Assembly: GCA_022561635.1 (NCBI GenBank)
Contig: JADFQV010000007.1
Location: 1 to 57,564 of the forward strand
Source: Chloroflexota bacterium
GTDB lineage: Bacteria > Chloroflexota > Dehalococcoidia > SM23-28-2 > RBG-16-64-32
Length of the DNA: 57,564 bases
Reading direction: 5' to 3'
How positions within the stretch are numbered: position 1 is the stretch's first letter; every line of letters starts with the position of its first letter. Shown here piece by piece: positions 57,234 through 57,564 of the stretch. A program made the position numbers and the translations under genes. The notes beneath the pieces were generated by a model, which saw nothing but the letters and a program-made list of their open reading frames with translations, made no database searches and was not told the DNA's origin.

Positions 57234-57564
57234 GGATGTCGATAGGGCACTACCTAGAGGATAAGGTGGCTCCCCGGACTGGTGTCAAAGAACCTCAACT
57301 ACAAAACTGGATCCCAGCACTAGTTCTCCCTGACGGCCAACTACGCGACCTGGCGCCCGTATGATGTCGGAGCACGACCGCCAGCATCGGCCGCTGGGGG
57401 GTTGCCGAAAGACACAACAGGCCCCAAGTACAGGGCTGGTGTCTTATCAGAAAATAGTGGTCGGGGGGCGAGGCGAACTGACCTCTGCGAGTCAAGACAG
57501 CCGACCGGCCAGCAACCCGACGCCGGACATATCCCCGACGGGGCTCGGCCCCGTCATCGTCACC
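57234..57564. other. Region after integrase: no gene recognised
   Basis: No ORF with support. A perfect inverted repeat GACGGGGC-TCG-GCCCCGTC lies at 57537-57555 without a T-tract. The segment is probably the start of the integrated element's cargo, cut by the window edge. I see no repeat of the tRNA 3' end here. Confidence 0.5.

Noticed and set aside
1-57564. CRISPR array, restriction-modification or other classical defence system
   Set aside because: No regular repeat-spacer pattern, Cas, helicase or methyltransferase-nuclease pair is present; the REP-like repeats are too few and irregular. The PIN gene has no antitoxin beside it.
57234-57564. Second att copy of the tRNA-Arg 3' end
   Set aside because: I searched by eye for TTCGAGTCCTTCCGGGGG and found no match in the remaining bases.

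Overview
The window is GC-rich, gene-dense bacterial chromosome. I infer an aerobic member of the Chloroflexota, probably near Dehalococcoidia. The basis is an aa3-type oxidase operon with CtaA/CtaB, two enzymes of F420-using families, a class F sortase, a CAP-domain exoprotein, an acpS-nnr neighbourhood, two class III cyclases and many Pro/Thr-tailed envelope proteins. No 16S rRNA is present, so this placement is an inference.

Layout. 1-7.1 kb: the end of a cupredoxin gene, then the convergent operon ctaA-ctaB-ctaC-ctaD-ctaE-ctaF-ctaG on the minus strand, with a good promoter and a palindrome over its -10. 7.1-13.7 kb: an orphan nuclease-like protein, a GreA fused to an integrase-type DNA-binding domain, an ECF sigma factor with a membrane partner, sortase and CAP protein, rsmG and a Yip1-like membrane protein. 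13.8-23.3 kb: metabolic genes (LLM oxidoreductase, HxlR regulator with two operators, zinc alcohol dehydrogenase, PHP, 2H, MBL, two enoyl-CoA hydratases, endonuclease V), a PIN gene flanked by a duplicated gene end, and REP-like hairpin repeats. 23.5-31.9 kb: prfB with a programmed frameshift, a secreted metallopeptidase-like protein, hydrolase, recJ, a LysM protein and nnr. 32-38.4 kb: a regulator-cyclase-YHS protein coupled to acpS, then coaD, rsmD and a GH18-like exoprotein. 38.5-44.7 kb: greA with a terminator in its leader, lysS, a tight cluster of methyltransferase, HAD, nucleotidyltransferase and Nudix genes, and serS. 44.7-55.8 kb: a duplicated secreted protein, DUF1786, a VWA protein and AAA+ ATPase pair, a hydrolase-cyclase fusion, plsC and a beta-propeller lipoprotein-like protein. 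56.1-57.6 kb: tRNA-Arg(TCT) followed at once by a tyrosine recombinase, probably the left edge of an integrated element that continues past the window.

How the parts work together. The cta operon encodes oxidase subunits I-IV, heme A synthesis and an assembly factor in one transcript. Translation and transcription housekeeping is scattered (prfB, lysS, serS, rsmG, rsmD, two Gre factors). Cofactor and acyl-carrier metabolism is represented by coaD, acpS and nnr. Signalling is prominent: two cyclases of unusual architecture, ECF sigma plus membrane partner, and HxlR with clear operators.

Most notable signals: (1) about a dozen genes have a TANNNT hexamer 6-7 nt before the start codon and no Shine-Dalgarno, pointing to common leaderless mRNAs; (2) two Gre paralogs with opposite features, one fused to a DNA-binding domain and retaining the catalytic acids, the other standalone, lacking both acids, and behind a leader terminator; (3) a PIN gene bracketed by a 54-bp duplication of the neighbouring gene's 3' end; (4) an alpha/beta hydrolase-cyclase fusion whose hydrolase catalytic residues are gone.
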